From the NCBI RefSeq assembly GCF_027912495.1, contig NZ_CP115463.1:2069501-2133500 (forward strand): 64,000 bases of DNA. The letters run 5' to 3'. Both the position numbers and the translations under genes were made by a program. This DNA is from Caulobacter sp. NIBR1757 (GTDB lineage: Bacteria > Pseudomonadota > Alphaproteobacteria > Caulobacterales > Caulobacteraceae). The notes beneath the pieces were generated by a model. It ran no database searches. It was not told the DNA's origin and saw only the letters and a program-made list of their open reading frames with translations. Within the stretch, counting starts at the first letter, position 1. Each line of letters opens with the position of its first letter. Below, piece by piece: positions 25,021 to 33,396 of this stretch.

Positions 25021-27011
25021 ATGTTCGCCTTCTTCCCCTGCGCCGCGCTGAAAGCGTAGAGCCAGGCCATCACCGCCACCGAGACCGCGATCCCGACCAG
25101 AATGGCCGGGCCCTCGAAGGCCTCGCCCACCAGGGCGAGCGGGTTCTGGTTCTGGGTGACCACGATGACGAAGGCCACGGCGATGCCCAGCAGGCTCTCG
25201 CCGACGATCAGGCCGGAGGCCAGCAGGACCCCCATCCGCTTGATGATGGCCCCGGCCGGCCGGCCGTCGGCCCAGCGATCAAAAGCCCAGCCGCACAGGG
25301 CGCCGATCACCACCGGAGCCGTGGTGGTCATCGGCAGGTAGATTCCGATGCCCACGGCCAGCGGCGGCAGTCGCAGCTTGCCAGTCAGGCGCAGAACCTC
25401 GTCGATGGCGACGATGCAGGCCCCGATCAGGCAGCCGATGCCGATCAGGCTCCAATCGAGGTCGCCCTGCAGCACGCCCTTGGCCAGGGAGGAGATCAGG
25501 GTCGCCTGCGGCGCGGGCAGGGCGTCGGCGGTGGCGCCCGCCGCCCCCGCGAAGCCATAGGCTTCGTTGAGCAGGCTGAGGATTGGCGGGATGACCAGGG
25601 CCCCGGCGATGACGCCGACGATCAGGGCCGCCTGCTGCTTCCAGGGCGTGGCCCCGACCAGCTGGCCGGTCTTGAGGTCCTGCAGGTTGTCGTTGGCGAT
25701 GGTCGCCACCGCGAAGACGATGGCGGTGACGAACAGGGCGAAGGCGACCAGCACTGGCCCGGCCTCCGGGGCCAGGGTCGCGCGAGCCAGCACTAGCAGC
25801 AGCGAGGCGCCCAGCACCGCCAGGATGCCGACGCCTGACAGCGGGCTGTTCGAGCTGCCGATCAGCCCGGCCATGTAGCCGCAGATCGCCGCCACCAGGA
25901 AGCCGACGATGACGATGTAGACCAGCGCCCCGCCGATCAGTCCGATGGCTCCGGCGCTGGCCAGGCCCGGGCCGGCGGCGGTGGCGGTCGAGAGGAAGGA
26001 CCACAGCAGCCAGGCCAGCGGAGCCAGGGCGACAACGCTGACGCTGGCGACGATGCCGATCGGAATGTCGCGCTCGGTGATGTCCAGCGAGGCGGCGTCG
26101 CCGGCGCTGCGCCTGGCCTGGGCGGCCAGGGCGCCCGTCAGGCCCTTCCACAGGGGGGCGGCCAGACGGCCGAGGGTCCAGAGGGCGGCGACGCCGATGG
26201 CGCCGGCCCCCATGAAGCGGACCTTGGTGCGCCAGACGCCGGTGGCGAACTCGCCCATATCGCCGGTCATCGGGACCATCGAGGTCAGGACGGGGGTCAG
26301 AACGCCCCAGGCGATGAGCAGCCCGACCAGCATGGCGATGCCGACCGTGGCGCCCACCAGGTGGCCTGCGCCGAACAGCGCCAGGGAGAAGGAGGTCCCG
26401 GCCGCGCCGACGCCGCCGCCGACCGGGAAGAACTTGGTGAACTCCTCGGCCATCAGCCTGGTCTTGCTCAGCACATAGACTCCGGCCGAAGCCAGGGAGG
26501 CGACCAGCACGACCTGCAGGCCGGCCTTGCCCTCTGCGGCCGCGCCGGCGGCGTCGGAGCCGGCGCCCGATCCGACCTTCAGCACCTCGGCGGCGGCGAC
26601 GCCTTCGGGGTAGGGCAGGTCGGAGTTGGTGACCAGGGCCCGCCGCAGCGGGATCGAGTACATCACCCCCAGGATGCCGCCGAGGCCGCAGACGAGGAAG
26701 GAGGTCCAGAACGGAAAGCCGGTCCACCAGCCGATCATCACCAGGCCGGGCAGGACGAAGATGATCGACGACAGGGTGCCGGCCGAGGAGGCCACCGTCT
26801 GGACGATGTTGTTTTCCCAGATGGTCGCCCCGCTGAACATCCGCAGCACGGCCATCGAGATGACCGCCGCCGGAATCGAGGAGGCGAAGGTCAGTCCGAC
26901 CTTGAGGCCCAGGAAGACATTGGCGGCGGTGAACACCAGGGTGATCAACACCCCTAGGATCAGGCTGCGGATCGTCAGTTCGACCCTGCGATCGAGCGTG
27001 ATGGCGGTCAC
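25017..27011 (-). CDS. OPT-family oligopeptide/metal-chelate transporter
   Basis: A 664-aa inner-membrane protein with about 14-16 hydrophobic segments. The N-terminal ELTIRSLILGVLITLVFTAANVFLGLKVGLTFASSIPAAVISMAVL and NIVQTVASSAGTLSS are diagnostic of the prokaryotic OPT family. YPEGVAAAEVLKVG is the conserved loop after the first helices. Likely substrate: short peptides or a metal-peptide complex, taken up with the proton gradient. GTG 27011 was chosen over a GTG at 27083, which would add a soluble stretch unlike family starts and overlap the opposite promoter region. Confidence 0.88.
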   Translation of the reverse strand: MTAITLDRRVELTIRSLILGVLITLVFTAANVFLGLKVGLTFASSIPAAVISMAVLRMFSGATIWENNIVQTVASSAGTLSSIIFVLPGLVMIGWWTGFPFWTSFLVCGLGGILGVMYSIPLRRALVTNSDLPYPEGVAAAEVLKVGSGAGSDAAGAAAEGKAGLQVVLVASLASAGVYVLSKTRLMAEEFTKFFPVGGGVGAAGTSFSLALFGAGHLVGATVGIAMLVGLLIAWGVLTPVLTSMVPMTGDMGEFATGVWRTKVRFMGAGAIGVAALWTLGRLAAPLWKGLTGALAAQARRSAGDAASLDITERDIPIGIVASVSVVALAPLAWLLWSFLSTATAAGPGLASAGAIGLIGGALVYIVIVGFLVAAICGYMAGLIGSSNSPLSGVGILAVLGASLLLVLARATLAPEAGPVLVAFALFVTAIVFAVATIANDNLQDLKTGQLVGATPWKQQAALIVGVIAGALVIPPILSLLNEAYGFAGAAGATADALPAPQATLISSLAKGVLQGDLDWSLIGIGCLIGACIVAIDEVLRLTGKLRLPPLAVGIGIYLPMTTTAPVVIGALCGWAFDRWADGRPAGAIIKRMGVLLASGLIVGESLLGIAVAFVIVVTQNQNPLALVGEAFEGPAILVGIAVSVAVMAWLYAFSAAQGKKANI

Positions 27012-27097
27012 GGCGAAATCCCTCGGTTTGGAGCAGCTTCGACAGTGCGCAGGAACATCCGCCAACTCAAGGGTGGACCGCACGACGGAGCACGCTG

Positions 27098-27496
27098 ATG
27101 CCGCCCTATGACATGTACCAGTGGATCACCCTTCTCACCTTCGGCGGCCTTGTCGGGGCGATGGGCCAGGGCGCCCGCACGGCGGTGGGGCTGAAGAAGC
27201 TGGCCCAGGAAGCGGCGGTGAAGGAGGTCGGCATGACCGACCTGATCGCCGCCAGCAGGATCTTCGTGTCCCTCGCCATCGGCTTTATCGCCGGCTCGCT
27301 GGGGGGAATCGGCGTCGTCCAGAAGATCAATCAGATCCAGTTGCATGAGGTCATGGCGATCGCGGCGATCGGCTACGCCGGCGCCGACTTCATCGAGGGC
27401 TTCATCGGGCAGATCAGCAAAGCCTCTCGCGACGGCGCGACGCCGGAAGCGCCGCCGGCTGCTGGCGCCGACGCGAACGACGGAGCCCTCGGATAA
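27098..27496 (+). CDS. Small three-helix membrane protein, holin-like
   Basis: A 132-aa protein with three predicted membrane helices: WITLLTFGGLVGAMGQGA, IFVSLAIGFIAGSLGGIGVV and EVMAIAAIGYAGADFIEGFI, and a polar Ala/Pro-rich tail. The pattern (GGLVGAMGQGAR ... IAGSLGG) resembles holins of the LydA/superfamily III type. The next gene, 6 bp downstream, encodes a peptidoglycan peptidase-like protein, as in a holin-endolysin pair. No other phage gene is close, so this is a tentative call. Confidence 0.5.
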   Translation: MPPYDMYQWITLLTFGGLVGAMGQGARTAVGLKKLAQEAAVKEVGMTDLIAASRIFVSLAIGFIAGSLGGIGVVQKINQIQLHEVMAIAAIGYAGADFIEGFIGQISKASRDGATPEAPPAAGADANDGALG

Positions 27497-27501
27497 TCGC
27501 C

Positions 27502-28329
27502 ATGACCCAGACCATCCCCATAAATGTGACTGGCCGAGTCGAGATTTCGGCTCTCGCCAACCTGCGTCAGGGCCTGCCCAACCGCGCGGCTCCCGTGATT
27601 CGCAAGCTGCCGGCGGGAACCCAACTGCAGGTCCTGGCCCTGGTGGTCGGCGAGTCGGTGCAAGGAAACGCCCACTGGTACCAGGTCGAGCCCGCGGCCT
27701 ATGTCTGGTCCGGCGCCTGCGGGCCGCTGAAGGCCGGCCCGCCGGCGCCACCCGAGCCGACGTCGGCGACCGTCAATCCGGCGTTCGCCGGCTTTGGACT
27801 GGACCCGGTTTTCGCCAGCAAGCTCACAACCCTGTTTCAGGCCTGCGCCGAAAAGGGTCTGGTCTTCAGGATCAGCCAGGGACTGCGCACGCCGGATGTT
27901 CAGGCGCAGTACTACTGCCGCTGGGATCAGCGCAGCCCGGCGCAGATCGACCAGGCCGTCACCAGACTGCGGGAGGCAGACGCGCCCTGGCTGGCGGACA
28001 TTCTGGCCTCGCACCGCGACATCAAACGCCAGAAGGCCTGGCTGACCAATGCGCTACCCGGCGCCGGCTGGCACCAATGGGGTGAGGCGGCGGACTGCTA
28101 CTGCTATCGAAACGGCCAGATGGTCGAGAGCGGCGCCGACCCCTGCTATGAGACCTACGCCACCCTGGCGGAGAAGCTGGGGCTGACCGCCGGACTGCGG
28201 TTTTCCCGGCCGGACGCAGGCCATGTGCAGCTACGAGCGCACGGCGGGGCGACGGACCTTTTCGCCTGGTCCCATATCGACGCGGTGATGCGCGAACGGT
28301 TCGGCGCCAAGCCGGGGCTTGCCGACTAG
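27502..28329 (+). CDS. SH3-like plus M15-type peptidase, endolysin-like
   Basis: A 275-aa protein without a signal peptide. The N-terminal about 75 residues (ALANLRQGLPNRAAPVIRKLPAGTQLQVLALV) form a bacterial SH3 domain that can bind the wall. The C-terminal domain has the peptidase M15 layout: SQGLRTPDVQAQYY, the zinc motif around AGWHQWGEAADCY (HxxxxxxD) and the final GHVQLR histidine. M15 enzymes of this type cleave L-Ala-D-Glu or D-Ala cross-links. Absence of an export signal together with the holin-like neighbour suggests a lysis pair; a structural wall-remodelling role is the alternative. Confidence 0.7.
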   Translation: MTQTIPINVTGRVEISALANLRQGLPNRAAPVIRKLPAGTQLQVLALVVGESVQGNAHWYQVEPAAYVWSGACGPLKAGPPAPPEPTSATVNPAFAGFGLDPVFASKLTTLFQACAEKGLVFRISQGLRTPDVQAQYYCRWDQRSPAQIDQAVTRLREADAPWLADILASHRDIKRQKAWLTNALPGAGWHQWGEAADCYCYRNGQMVESGADPCYETYATLAEKLGLTAGLRFSRPDAGHVQLRAHGGATDLFAWSHIDAVMRERFGAKPGLAD

Positions 28330-28335
28330 CGGCGC

Positions 28336-29592
28336 CTAGCAGGCTGGCGCGGTCGTCATCCGCCGCACCAGCAGCGAGGCCGCCGCGGCCGTCAGGGCGG
28401 CGACCCCGGCGATGACGAAGGCTTCCAGGTAGCGTCCCTGGGCCGCGCGCCAGGTGCCGGCCCCGAAGGCGGCGCTGGCCGCGCCCAGCTGGTGGCCGGC
28501 CGCGATCCAGCCGAAGACGATAGGGCCGTCCTGGTCGCCGAAGGCCTCGTTGGCCAGCTTGACCGTTGGCGGCACGGTGGCGATCCAGTCGAGGCCGTAG
28601 AAAACCGCGAAGAGGGTCAGGCTGAACAGGTCGAACTGCAGGAAGGGCAGGGCGATCAGCGAGAGGCCGCGCAGGGCGTAGTAGACGAACAACAGCTTGC
28701 GGGGGTCGTAGCGGTCGGTCAGCCATCCTGACGCCGTGGTGCCGATGAGGTCGAAGATCCCCATCAGGGCCAGCAGACCGGCGGCCCGCACTTCCGGCAG
28801 GCCGTAGTCGACACAGAGTGAGATCATATGGACGCCGACCAGGCCGTTGGTGGTCAGGCCGCAGACGAAGAAGGAGCCGAACAGCAGCCAGAAGGTCTGG
28901 GTCTTCGCCGCCCGGCCGAGCGCGGTAAAGGCGCCGGTCAGGGCCTGGCGGGCGGGCAGGGGCTGTGGCGGGGAATCGCCCGGGCCGGCCCCGTAGCGCG
29001 TCTGGCCGATGTCCGAGGGGCGTTCGGGGAGCAGCAGCCAGGCGACCGGGGCCAGGGCGCCGGTGGCCAGGGCGATGACGATGGCCACCGGCTGCCAGCC
29101 GCCGCTCTGGGCCAGGGACGCCATGGCCGGCAGGAAGACCAGGCTGCCGGACGCCGCCGAGGCGCTGACGACGCCCAGCATCAGGCCTCGATGGCTGACG
29201 AACCAGCGATTGACCACCGTCGCGCCCAGCACCATGGCCACCGCGCCGCTGCCGAGGCCCGCCATGACCCCCCAGGTGGCGACGAACTGCCAGGCCTGGG
29301 TCATCAACAGGCTGAGGGCGACCGAGCCGCTCATCAGCAGCAGCGCCAGGGTCAGGGTCCGCCGCACCCCGAAGCTGTTCATCAGCGCCGCCGCGAAGGG
29401 TCCGGTCAGGCCATAGAGGAAGATGCCGACGGCGGCGCCCAGCGAGATGACGCCCCGGTCCCAGCCGAAGGCCTGCTCAAGCGGCTGGATCAGCACCCCC
29501 GGCGCCGAGCGCAGGCCGGCGGCGGCCATCAGGCAGAGGAAGACGACGCCGACGGCGACGAAGGCGTAGCGCTGGCCAAAGGGGCGAGTCAT
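28336..29592 (-). CDS. Major facilitator superfamily transporter
   Basis: A 418-aa inner-membrane protein with 12 predicted helices in two halves. The loop 2-3 signature is present in weak form (GPFAAALMNSFGVRRTLTLALL), and SGWLTDRYDPRKLLFVYYALRG is the equivalent in the second half. It resembles the monocarboxylate-type MFS branch (GAAVGIFLYGLTGP). Substrate unknown. It stands alone between the endolysin-like gene and phoH. Confidence 0.85.
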   Translation of the reverse strand: MTRPFGQRYAFVAVGVVFLCLMAAAGLRSAPGVLIQPLEQAFGWDRGVISLGAAVGIFLYGLTGPFAAALMNSFGVRRTLTLALLLMSGSVALSLLMTQAWQFVATWGVMAGLGSGAVAMVLGATVVNRWFVSHRGLMLGVVSASAASGSLVFLPAMASLAQSGGWQPVAIVIALATGALAPVAWLLLPERPSDIGQTRYGAGPGDSPPQPLPARQALTGAFTALGRAAKTQTFWLLFGSFFVCGLTTNGLVGVHMISLCVDYGLPEVRAAGLLALMGIFDLIGTTASGWLTDRYDPRKLLFVYYALRGLSLIALPFLQFDLFSLTLFAVFYGLDWIATVPPTVKLANEAFGDQDGPIVFGWIAAGHQLGAASAAFGAGTWRAAQGRYLEAFVIAGVAALTAAAASLLVRRMTTAPAC

Positions 29593-29702
29593 GGCGGGAC
29601 CTGTCGCATCAAGAGGGAGGCGACGGCCCTGTCGCGCTGGCGACTAGATGGAGTAAGTTGCTTTTGAAAACAATCCCTGGCGTCAGTTCATTTTGAACGA
29701 CG

Positions 29703-29731
29703 CCCCCTTGGCCCGCTTCGAGCCAAGGGGG
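29703..29731. terminator. Hairpin after phoH
   Basis: CCCCCTTGGC (29703-29712) pairs with GCCAAGGGGG (29722-29731), a 10-bp perfect stem with a 9-nt loop. It lies 10 bp after the phoH stop on the minus strand. No clear T tract follows, so termination may be partial or Rho-assisted. Confidence 0.5.
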
Positions 29732-29741
29732 GCCGAAGGCG

Positions 29742-30509
29742 TCAGATGACGCTGAGCATCTCGGCCACCAGCGGATGGCGGACGATGTCGCGGTCGGCGA
29801 GGCGGACGACGGAGATGTTGCCCACCGATTCCAGCTTTTCGGAGATGTCGGCGAGCCCCGACAGGGTCGGCAGCAGGTCCGACTGGGCCGGGTCGCCGGT
29901 GACCACCATGGTCGAATGCCAGCCCAGCCGGGTCAGCAGCATCTTCAGCTGCACATAGGTGCAGTTCTGGGCCTCGTCGATGACCACGAAGGCGTTGTTG
30001 AGCGTGCGGCCGCGCATGTAGCCGACCGGGGCGATCTCGATCAGGCCCTCGGCGATCAGCGCCTTGACCCGCTTCATCGACAGGCGGTCCGACAGGGCGT
30101 CGTAGAGGGGGCGCAGGTAGGGGGCCAGCTTGTCCTCGACATCGCCGGGCAGGTAGCCCAGCGACTCGCCGGCCTCGACCGCCGGGCGGCTGAGGACGAT
30201 GCGGCCGACGGTCCCGGCCTCCAGCGCCTCGACGGCCTTGGCGATGGCGATGTAGGTCTTGCCCGTCCCGGCTGGGCCCAGCGCCATGACCAGGTTCTTG
30301 CTGTCGATGGCTTCCATCAACGCCTTCTGGCCCTCGGACTTGGGTTTTATTGTCTTCAGATAGCCTTGGTCCCTGTCCTCCTGGCCATGCCCCCCGAGTG
30401 GCGACCAGCCGGATCCGACCGGAAGACGGCGCACCTTGCCGTCGTCTCCGAATTGACCGGCATCAAAGGCGCCTTCGCGGGCAACGCGCTTGAGGGCTCG
30501 CTTGGTCAT
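29742..30509 (-). CDS. phoH: PhoH family ATPase
   Basis: A 255-aa cytoplasmic ATPase of the PhoH family. The Walker A motif is GPAGTGKTY at about residues 78-86, Walker B is VIDEAQN, and VTGDPAQSDL is the sensor motif; PKSEGQKALMEAI precedes the P-loop as in E. coli PhoH. The family is linked to RNA metabolism and phosphate stress, without a settled reaction. It is not next to ybeY or miaB, so this is probably the stand-alone paralogue. A terminator-like hairpin lies just upstream of its start (30534-30563). Confidence 0.9.
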   Translation of the reverse strand: MTKRALKRVAREGAFDAGQFGDDGKVRRLPVGSGWSPLGGHGQEDRDQGYLKTIKPKSEGQKALMEAIDSKNLVMALGPAGTGKTYIAIAKAVEALEAGTVGRIVLSRPAVEAGESLGYLPGDVEDKLAPYLRPLYDALSDRLSMKRVKALIAEGLIEIAPVGYMRGRTLNNAFVVIDEAQNCTYVQLKMLLTRLGWHSTMVVTGDPAQSDLLPTLSGLADISEKLESVGNISVVRLADRDIVRHPLVAEMLSVI

Positions 30510-30818
30510 GAATCAGGCCTCCACAGGGGCAAGAAAAAAGGGCGTCGCCACAACGGCGCGCCCTCGGGTCGGGACAGGAATGATGGAGTCGCATGCGCGG
30601 CCGGGTGGTCCGCTTTCACTGCAATGCTCAGGCGGGGGATACCGCCGGGACTCGTAACGCGACACCCAGGTCTCCATCGTCGGAGCACATGGCCGAAGGG
30701 TCGACCATGACAGGTTCGAGGAGGTGGTTGGCCCCCTCGAATCGCCCGACTAGGATGAGGGTAACTTGGTTTATGAGCGGTTAAGCAAGCGCCTTCGCGC
30801 AAGATACGGGGTGGACGG
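30510..30818. other. Gene-free interval between phoH and the carbonic anhydrase gene
   Basis: No convincing coding frame. It holds divergent promoter sequence and, on the minus strand, a hairpin followed by T6 located 25 nt before the phoH start. The roughly 230 bp upstream of that hairpin could be a phoH leader or a small RNA; I could not match it to a known RNA family. Confidence 0.4.
30534..30563 (-). terminator. Intrinsic terminator upstream of phoH (possible attenuator)
   Basis: On the minus strand GGGCGCGCC (30563-30555) pairs with GGCGACGCCC (30549-30540) with one bulge, followed by TTTTTT (30539-30534). No gene lies upstream on this strand for over 250 bp, so the terminator would end a leader or a non-coding transcript rather than an mRNA. 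Confidence 0.6.
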
Positions 30819-31349
30819 ATGACTGTTTATGCTTTGGGCGATCGGCGTCCGACTCTGCCTGAAAACGGTGAATACTGGATCGCGCCCAGTGCGTCGGTGA
30901 TGGGCGACGTGCGGCTCAAGAAGAACGCCAGCGTCTGGTGGGGCGCCACGTGCCGGGGCGACACCGATACCATCACCATCGGTGAGAATTCGAACGTCCA
31001 GGACGGCTCTGTTCTTCACGCCGACTTCGGCGTGCCGCTGACTATTGGCGCCAACGTCACGGTCGGCCATCTGGTCATGCTGCACGGCTGCACGATCGGC
31101 GACGGCACCCTGGTCGGGATCGGCTCGATTATCCTCAATGGCGCGAAAATTGGTCGCAACTGCCTGATCGGCGCCAATTGCCTGATCACCGAGGGCAAGG
31201 AAATTCCCGACAACAGCATGGTCATGGGCGCGCCGGGCAAGGTGGTACGCGAGATCGACGCCGACCGGGCGCGTATCCTCGAGGCCTCGGCCCACCACTA
31301 TGTCGAGAACTGGAAGCGGTATGTGCGGGAGCTGACCGTCATCGATTGA
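30819..31349 (+). CDS. Gamma carbonic anhydrase family protein
   Basis: A 176-aa left-handed beta-helix protein built of hexapeptide repeats. The three zinc-type histidines of gamma carbonic anhydrases are at His67 (SVLHADF), His84 and His89 ([11 protein letters not shown]). The N-terminal region and the terminal alpha-helix ([18 protein letters not shown]) that packs against the trimer are present. Catalysis in this YrdA/PaaY-like group is uncertain in many members. Single gene. Confidence 0.92.
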   Translation: MTVYALGDRRPTLPENGEYWIAPSASVMGDVRLKKNASVWWGATCRGDTDTITIGENSNVQDGSVLHADFGVPLTIGANVTVGHLVMLHGCTIGDGTLVGIGSIILNGAKIGRNCLIGANCLITEGKEIPDNSMVMGAPGKVVREIDADRARILEASAHHYVENWKRYVRELTVID

Positions 31350-31399
31350 CGGACGTGGCGGAAAGGGGGGCTTGCTGAGCCCAACAAGGGAGCAAGCCG

Positions 31400-32182
31400 A
31401 TGGCCTACGAATTCATCAAGGTCGACCGCGAGGGGCCGGTCACCATCTTCACGCTGAACCGGCCGGAGGTGATGAACGCCCTCCATTCGCCGGCCCACTT
31501 CGAGCTGCACGAGGCCTTCGACGCCTTCGCCGCCGATCCGGAGCAGTGGGTCGGCATCGTCACCGGGGCGGGCGAGCGCGCCTTCTCGGCCGGCAACGAC
31601 CTCAAGCACCAGGCCGGCGGCGGCAAGATGGGCAGCCCGCCGTCGGGCTTCGCCGGCCTGACCAGCCGGTTCGACCTCAACAAGCCGCTGATCGCGGCGG
31701 TCAACGGCATCGCCATGGGCGGCGGCTTCGAGATCGCCCTGGCCTGCGACATCATCCTGGCCGCCGACACGGCCGTCTTCGCCCTGCCGGAACCGAAGGT
31801 CGGCCTCGCCGCCCTGGCCGGCGGCCTGCACCGGCTGCCGCGCACCATCGGCGTCAAGCGGGCCATGGGCATGATCCTCACCGCCCGCCGCGTCTCGGCC
31901 GCCGAGGGCGAGCAGCTGGGCTTCGTCAACGCCGTCGTCCCGGCCGCCGACCTGATGGCCGAGGCGAAAAAGTGGGCGGCGATGATCAGCGAATGCAGCC
32001 CGATGTCGATCCGCGCCTCCAAGGAAGCGGTGATGAACGGCCTCGACGCCCCGTCGCTGGAATCCGCCATCAAGGAACAGTTCAAGCACCCGGCGGTGGC
32101 GGCGCTGTTCAAGTCGGAGGACTTCGTCGAGGGGCCGATGGCGTTTGCGCAGAAACGCGCGCCGCAGTGGAAGGGCCGGTAG
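31400..32182 (+). CDS. Enoyl-CoA hydratase/isomerase (crotonase family)
   Basis: A 260-aa crotonase-fold enzyme acting on CoA thioesters. The oxyanion-hole segments are AFSAGNDLKHQ and NGIAMGGGFEIALACD. The acid/base Glu region is ALPEPKVGLAALAGGLHRLPR, resembling carnitinyl-CoA dehydratases and general enoyl-CoA hydratases; substrate is not determinable. Strong ribosome site (GGGAGCAAGCCG) before ATG 31400. Single gene. Confidence 0.9.
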   Translation: MAYEFIKVDREGPVTIFTLNRPEVMNALHSPAHFELHEAFDAFAADPEQWVGIVTGAGERAFSAGNDLKHQAGGGKMGSPPSGFAGLTSRFDLNKPLIAAVNGIAMGGGFEIALACDIILAADTAVFALPEPKVGLAALAGGLHRLPRTIGVKRAMGMILTARRVSAAEGEQLGFVNAVVPAADLMAEAKKWAAMISECSPMSIRASKEAVMNGLDAPSLESAIKEQFKHPAVAALFKSEDFVEGPMAFAQKRAPQWKGR

Positions 32183-32220
32183 AGGGTAGGGCTCCTCAGA
32201 GGCGGACGCGGTAGTCCAAA

Positions 32221-32415
32221 CTCTCCGCCCCCCCGGGCGGAGGACCGCTTTCGAGCCTTCAAGCGAGAAAGCAGGAGGCGGGCCCACCGGCGTATGAAGG
32301 TTGGCGCGTTCCCGGAACCACCGGCGGCAGCGTCAGCGCCCATCCGCCGGTGGAAGTCCCGCCTCCTGGTTTGTCGCTCCGCTCCAAACCTGTCCTCCGC
32401 CCCAGGGGCGGAGAG
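32221..32415. repeat. Long imperfect palindrome between enoyl-CoA hydratase and hslO
   Basis: The left arm (32221-32292) begins CTCTCCGCCCC and ends CCACCGGCG; the right arm (32345-32415) is its imperfect reverse complement (CGCCGGTGG ... GGGGCGGAGAG), so about 70 bp can fold back on itself around a 50-nt loop. Within each arm a smaller hairpin exists (CCTCCGCCCC/GGGCGGAGG). It looks like a dispersed intergenic palindrome of this lineage rather than a gene. Confidence 0.7.
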
Positions 32416-32450
32416 CGAAACCCGCGCGAGTCCGCGGCTACCCCTCGCAA

Positions 32451-32476
32451 TTTCCGGCGGGTCGCCTATCTAGACC
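32451..32476 (+). promoter_or_regulatory. Promoter of hslO, predicted leaderless
   Basis: A TCTAGACC element (32469-32476) similar to the Caulobacter -10 (GCTAnAwC) ends 5 nt before ATG 32482; a weak TTTCCGG is 11 bp upstream of it. No Shine-Dalgarno sequence lies in between, so the mRNA may start at the ATG. Confidence 0.4.
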
Positions 32477-32481
32477 CGCTC

Positions 32482-33396
32482 ATGACCCAATCTCCCCTTC
32501 CCGACGACCTCGTCGCCTCGTTCCAGATCGAAGGCTGGCCGGTCCGTGGCCGCATCACCCGTCTCGGCGCCGCGATCCACGAGGTGCTGACCCGCCATGA
32601 CTATCCCGAGCCGGTCGCCAACCTGCTCGGCGAGGCCTGCGCGCTCGGGGCCCTGGTCGGCTCCAGCCTGAAGTTCGAGGGCCGGCTGATCGTCCAGGCC
32701 CAGGGCGACGGCCCGGTCTCCTATGTTGTCTGCGACTACGACACCACCGGCCAGTTCCGCGGCTACTGCCGCTTCGATCCCGACCGCGTCGCCGAGGTCA
32801 GCCAGGGCTTCATCCGTCCCGGGGCCCTAACCCTGCTGGGCGATGGCCTGTTCATCATGACGGTGGACCAGGGCGAGGACATGGAGCGCTACCAGGGCAT
32901 CACCCAGATCGAGGGCGAGACCCTGGCCCTCTGCGCCGAGCAGTATTTCGCCCAGTCCGAACAGACCCCGACCCGCATCCGCCTGGCCGTCGGCCAGGTC
33001 GATACCGGCGAGGGCCCCACCTGGCGGGCCGGCGGCCTGATGATCCAGAACATCGCCTCCGACGACGCCCGCGGCTCGACCGAAGACGTCTGGACCCGCG
33101 CCGAGGCCCTGTTCCAGACCACCGGCGAGGACGAACTGGTCGATCCGACCCTGCCGTCCGAAACCCTGCTGTGGCGCCTGTTCAACGAGGACGGCGTGCG
33201 GGTCTTCGAACCCCATCCCCTGAAGGCCTTCTGCCGGTGTTCGGAAGGCCGCATCGCCACGGTGATCGAGAGCTTCTCCGACGAGGAGAAGGCCGAGATG
33301 GTCGAGGACGACGGCAAGATCCGGGTCACCTGCGAATACTGCAGCCGGGTCTATGCGATCGATCCTGACGTAGCGGAAACTCATCCTCACCCGTAG
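32482..33396 (+). CDS. hslO: Hsp33 redox-regulated molecular chaperone
   Basis: A 304-aa cytoplasmic holdase, activated by oxidation of its C-terminal zinc site. The four zinc cysteines are visible as CRC (KAFCRCSEGR) and CEYC (RVTCEYCSRVY). The N-terminal domain has ASFQIEGWPVRGRITRLGAAI and VQAQGDGPVSYVVCDYD, both typical. ATG 32482 gives the normal length. The last codons (THPHP, then TAG) are provided by the repeat element that begins at 33381, so the natural C-terminus was probably replaced by the insertion. Confidence 0.93.
   Translation: MTQSPLPDDLVASFQIEGWPVRGRITRLGAAIHEVLTRHDYPEPVANLLGEACALGALVGSSLKFEGRLIVQAQGDGPVSYVVCDYDTTGQFRGYCRFDPDRVAEVSQGFIRPGALTLLGDGLFIMTVDQGEDMERYQGITQIEGETLALCAEQYFAQSEQTPTRIRLAVGQVDTGEGPTWRAGGLMIQNIASDDARGSTEDVWTRAEALFQTTGEDELVDPTLPSETLLWRLFNEDGVRVFEPHPLKAFCRCSEGRIATVIESFSDEEKAEMVEDDGKIRVTCEYCSRVYAIDPDVAETHPHP

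Noticed and set aside
25279..26727. A 482-codon minus-strand frame inside the OPT transporter gene
   Set aside because: It is another frame of the same strand; the OPT frame has family motifs and membrane helices, this one is Arg-rich low-complexity.
30564..30800. 6S RNA or another known small RNA in the phoH leader
   Set aside because: A short resemblance to the 6S central bubble was noticed, but the overall fold and gene context do not fit. Kept only as an unknown leader or small RNA.
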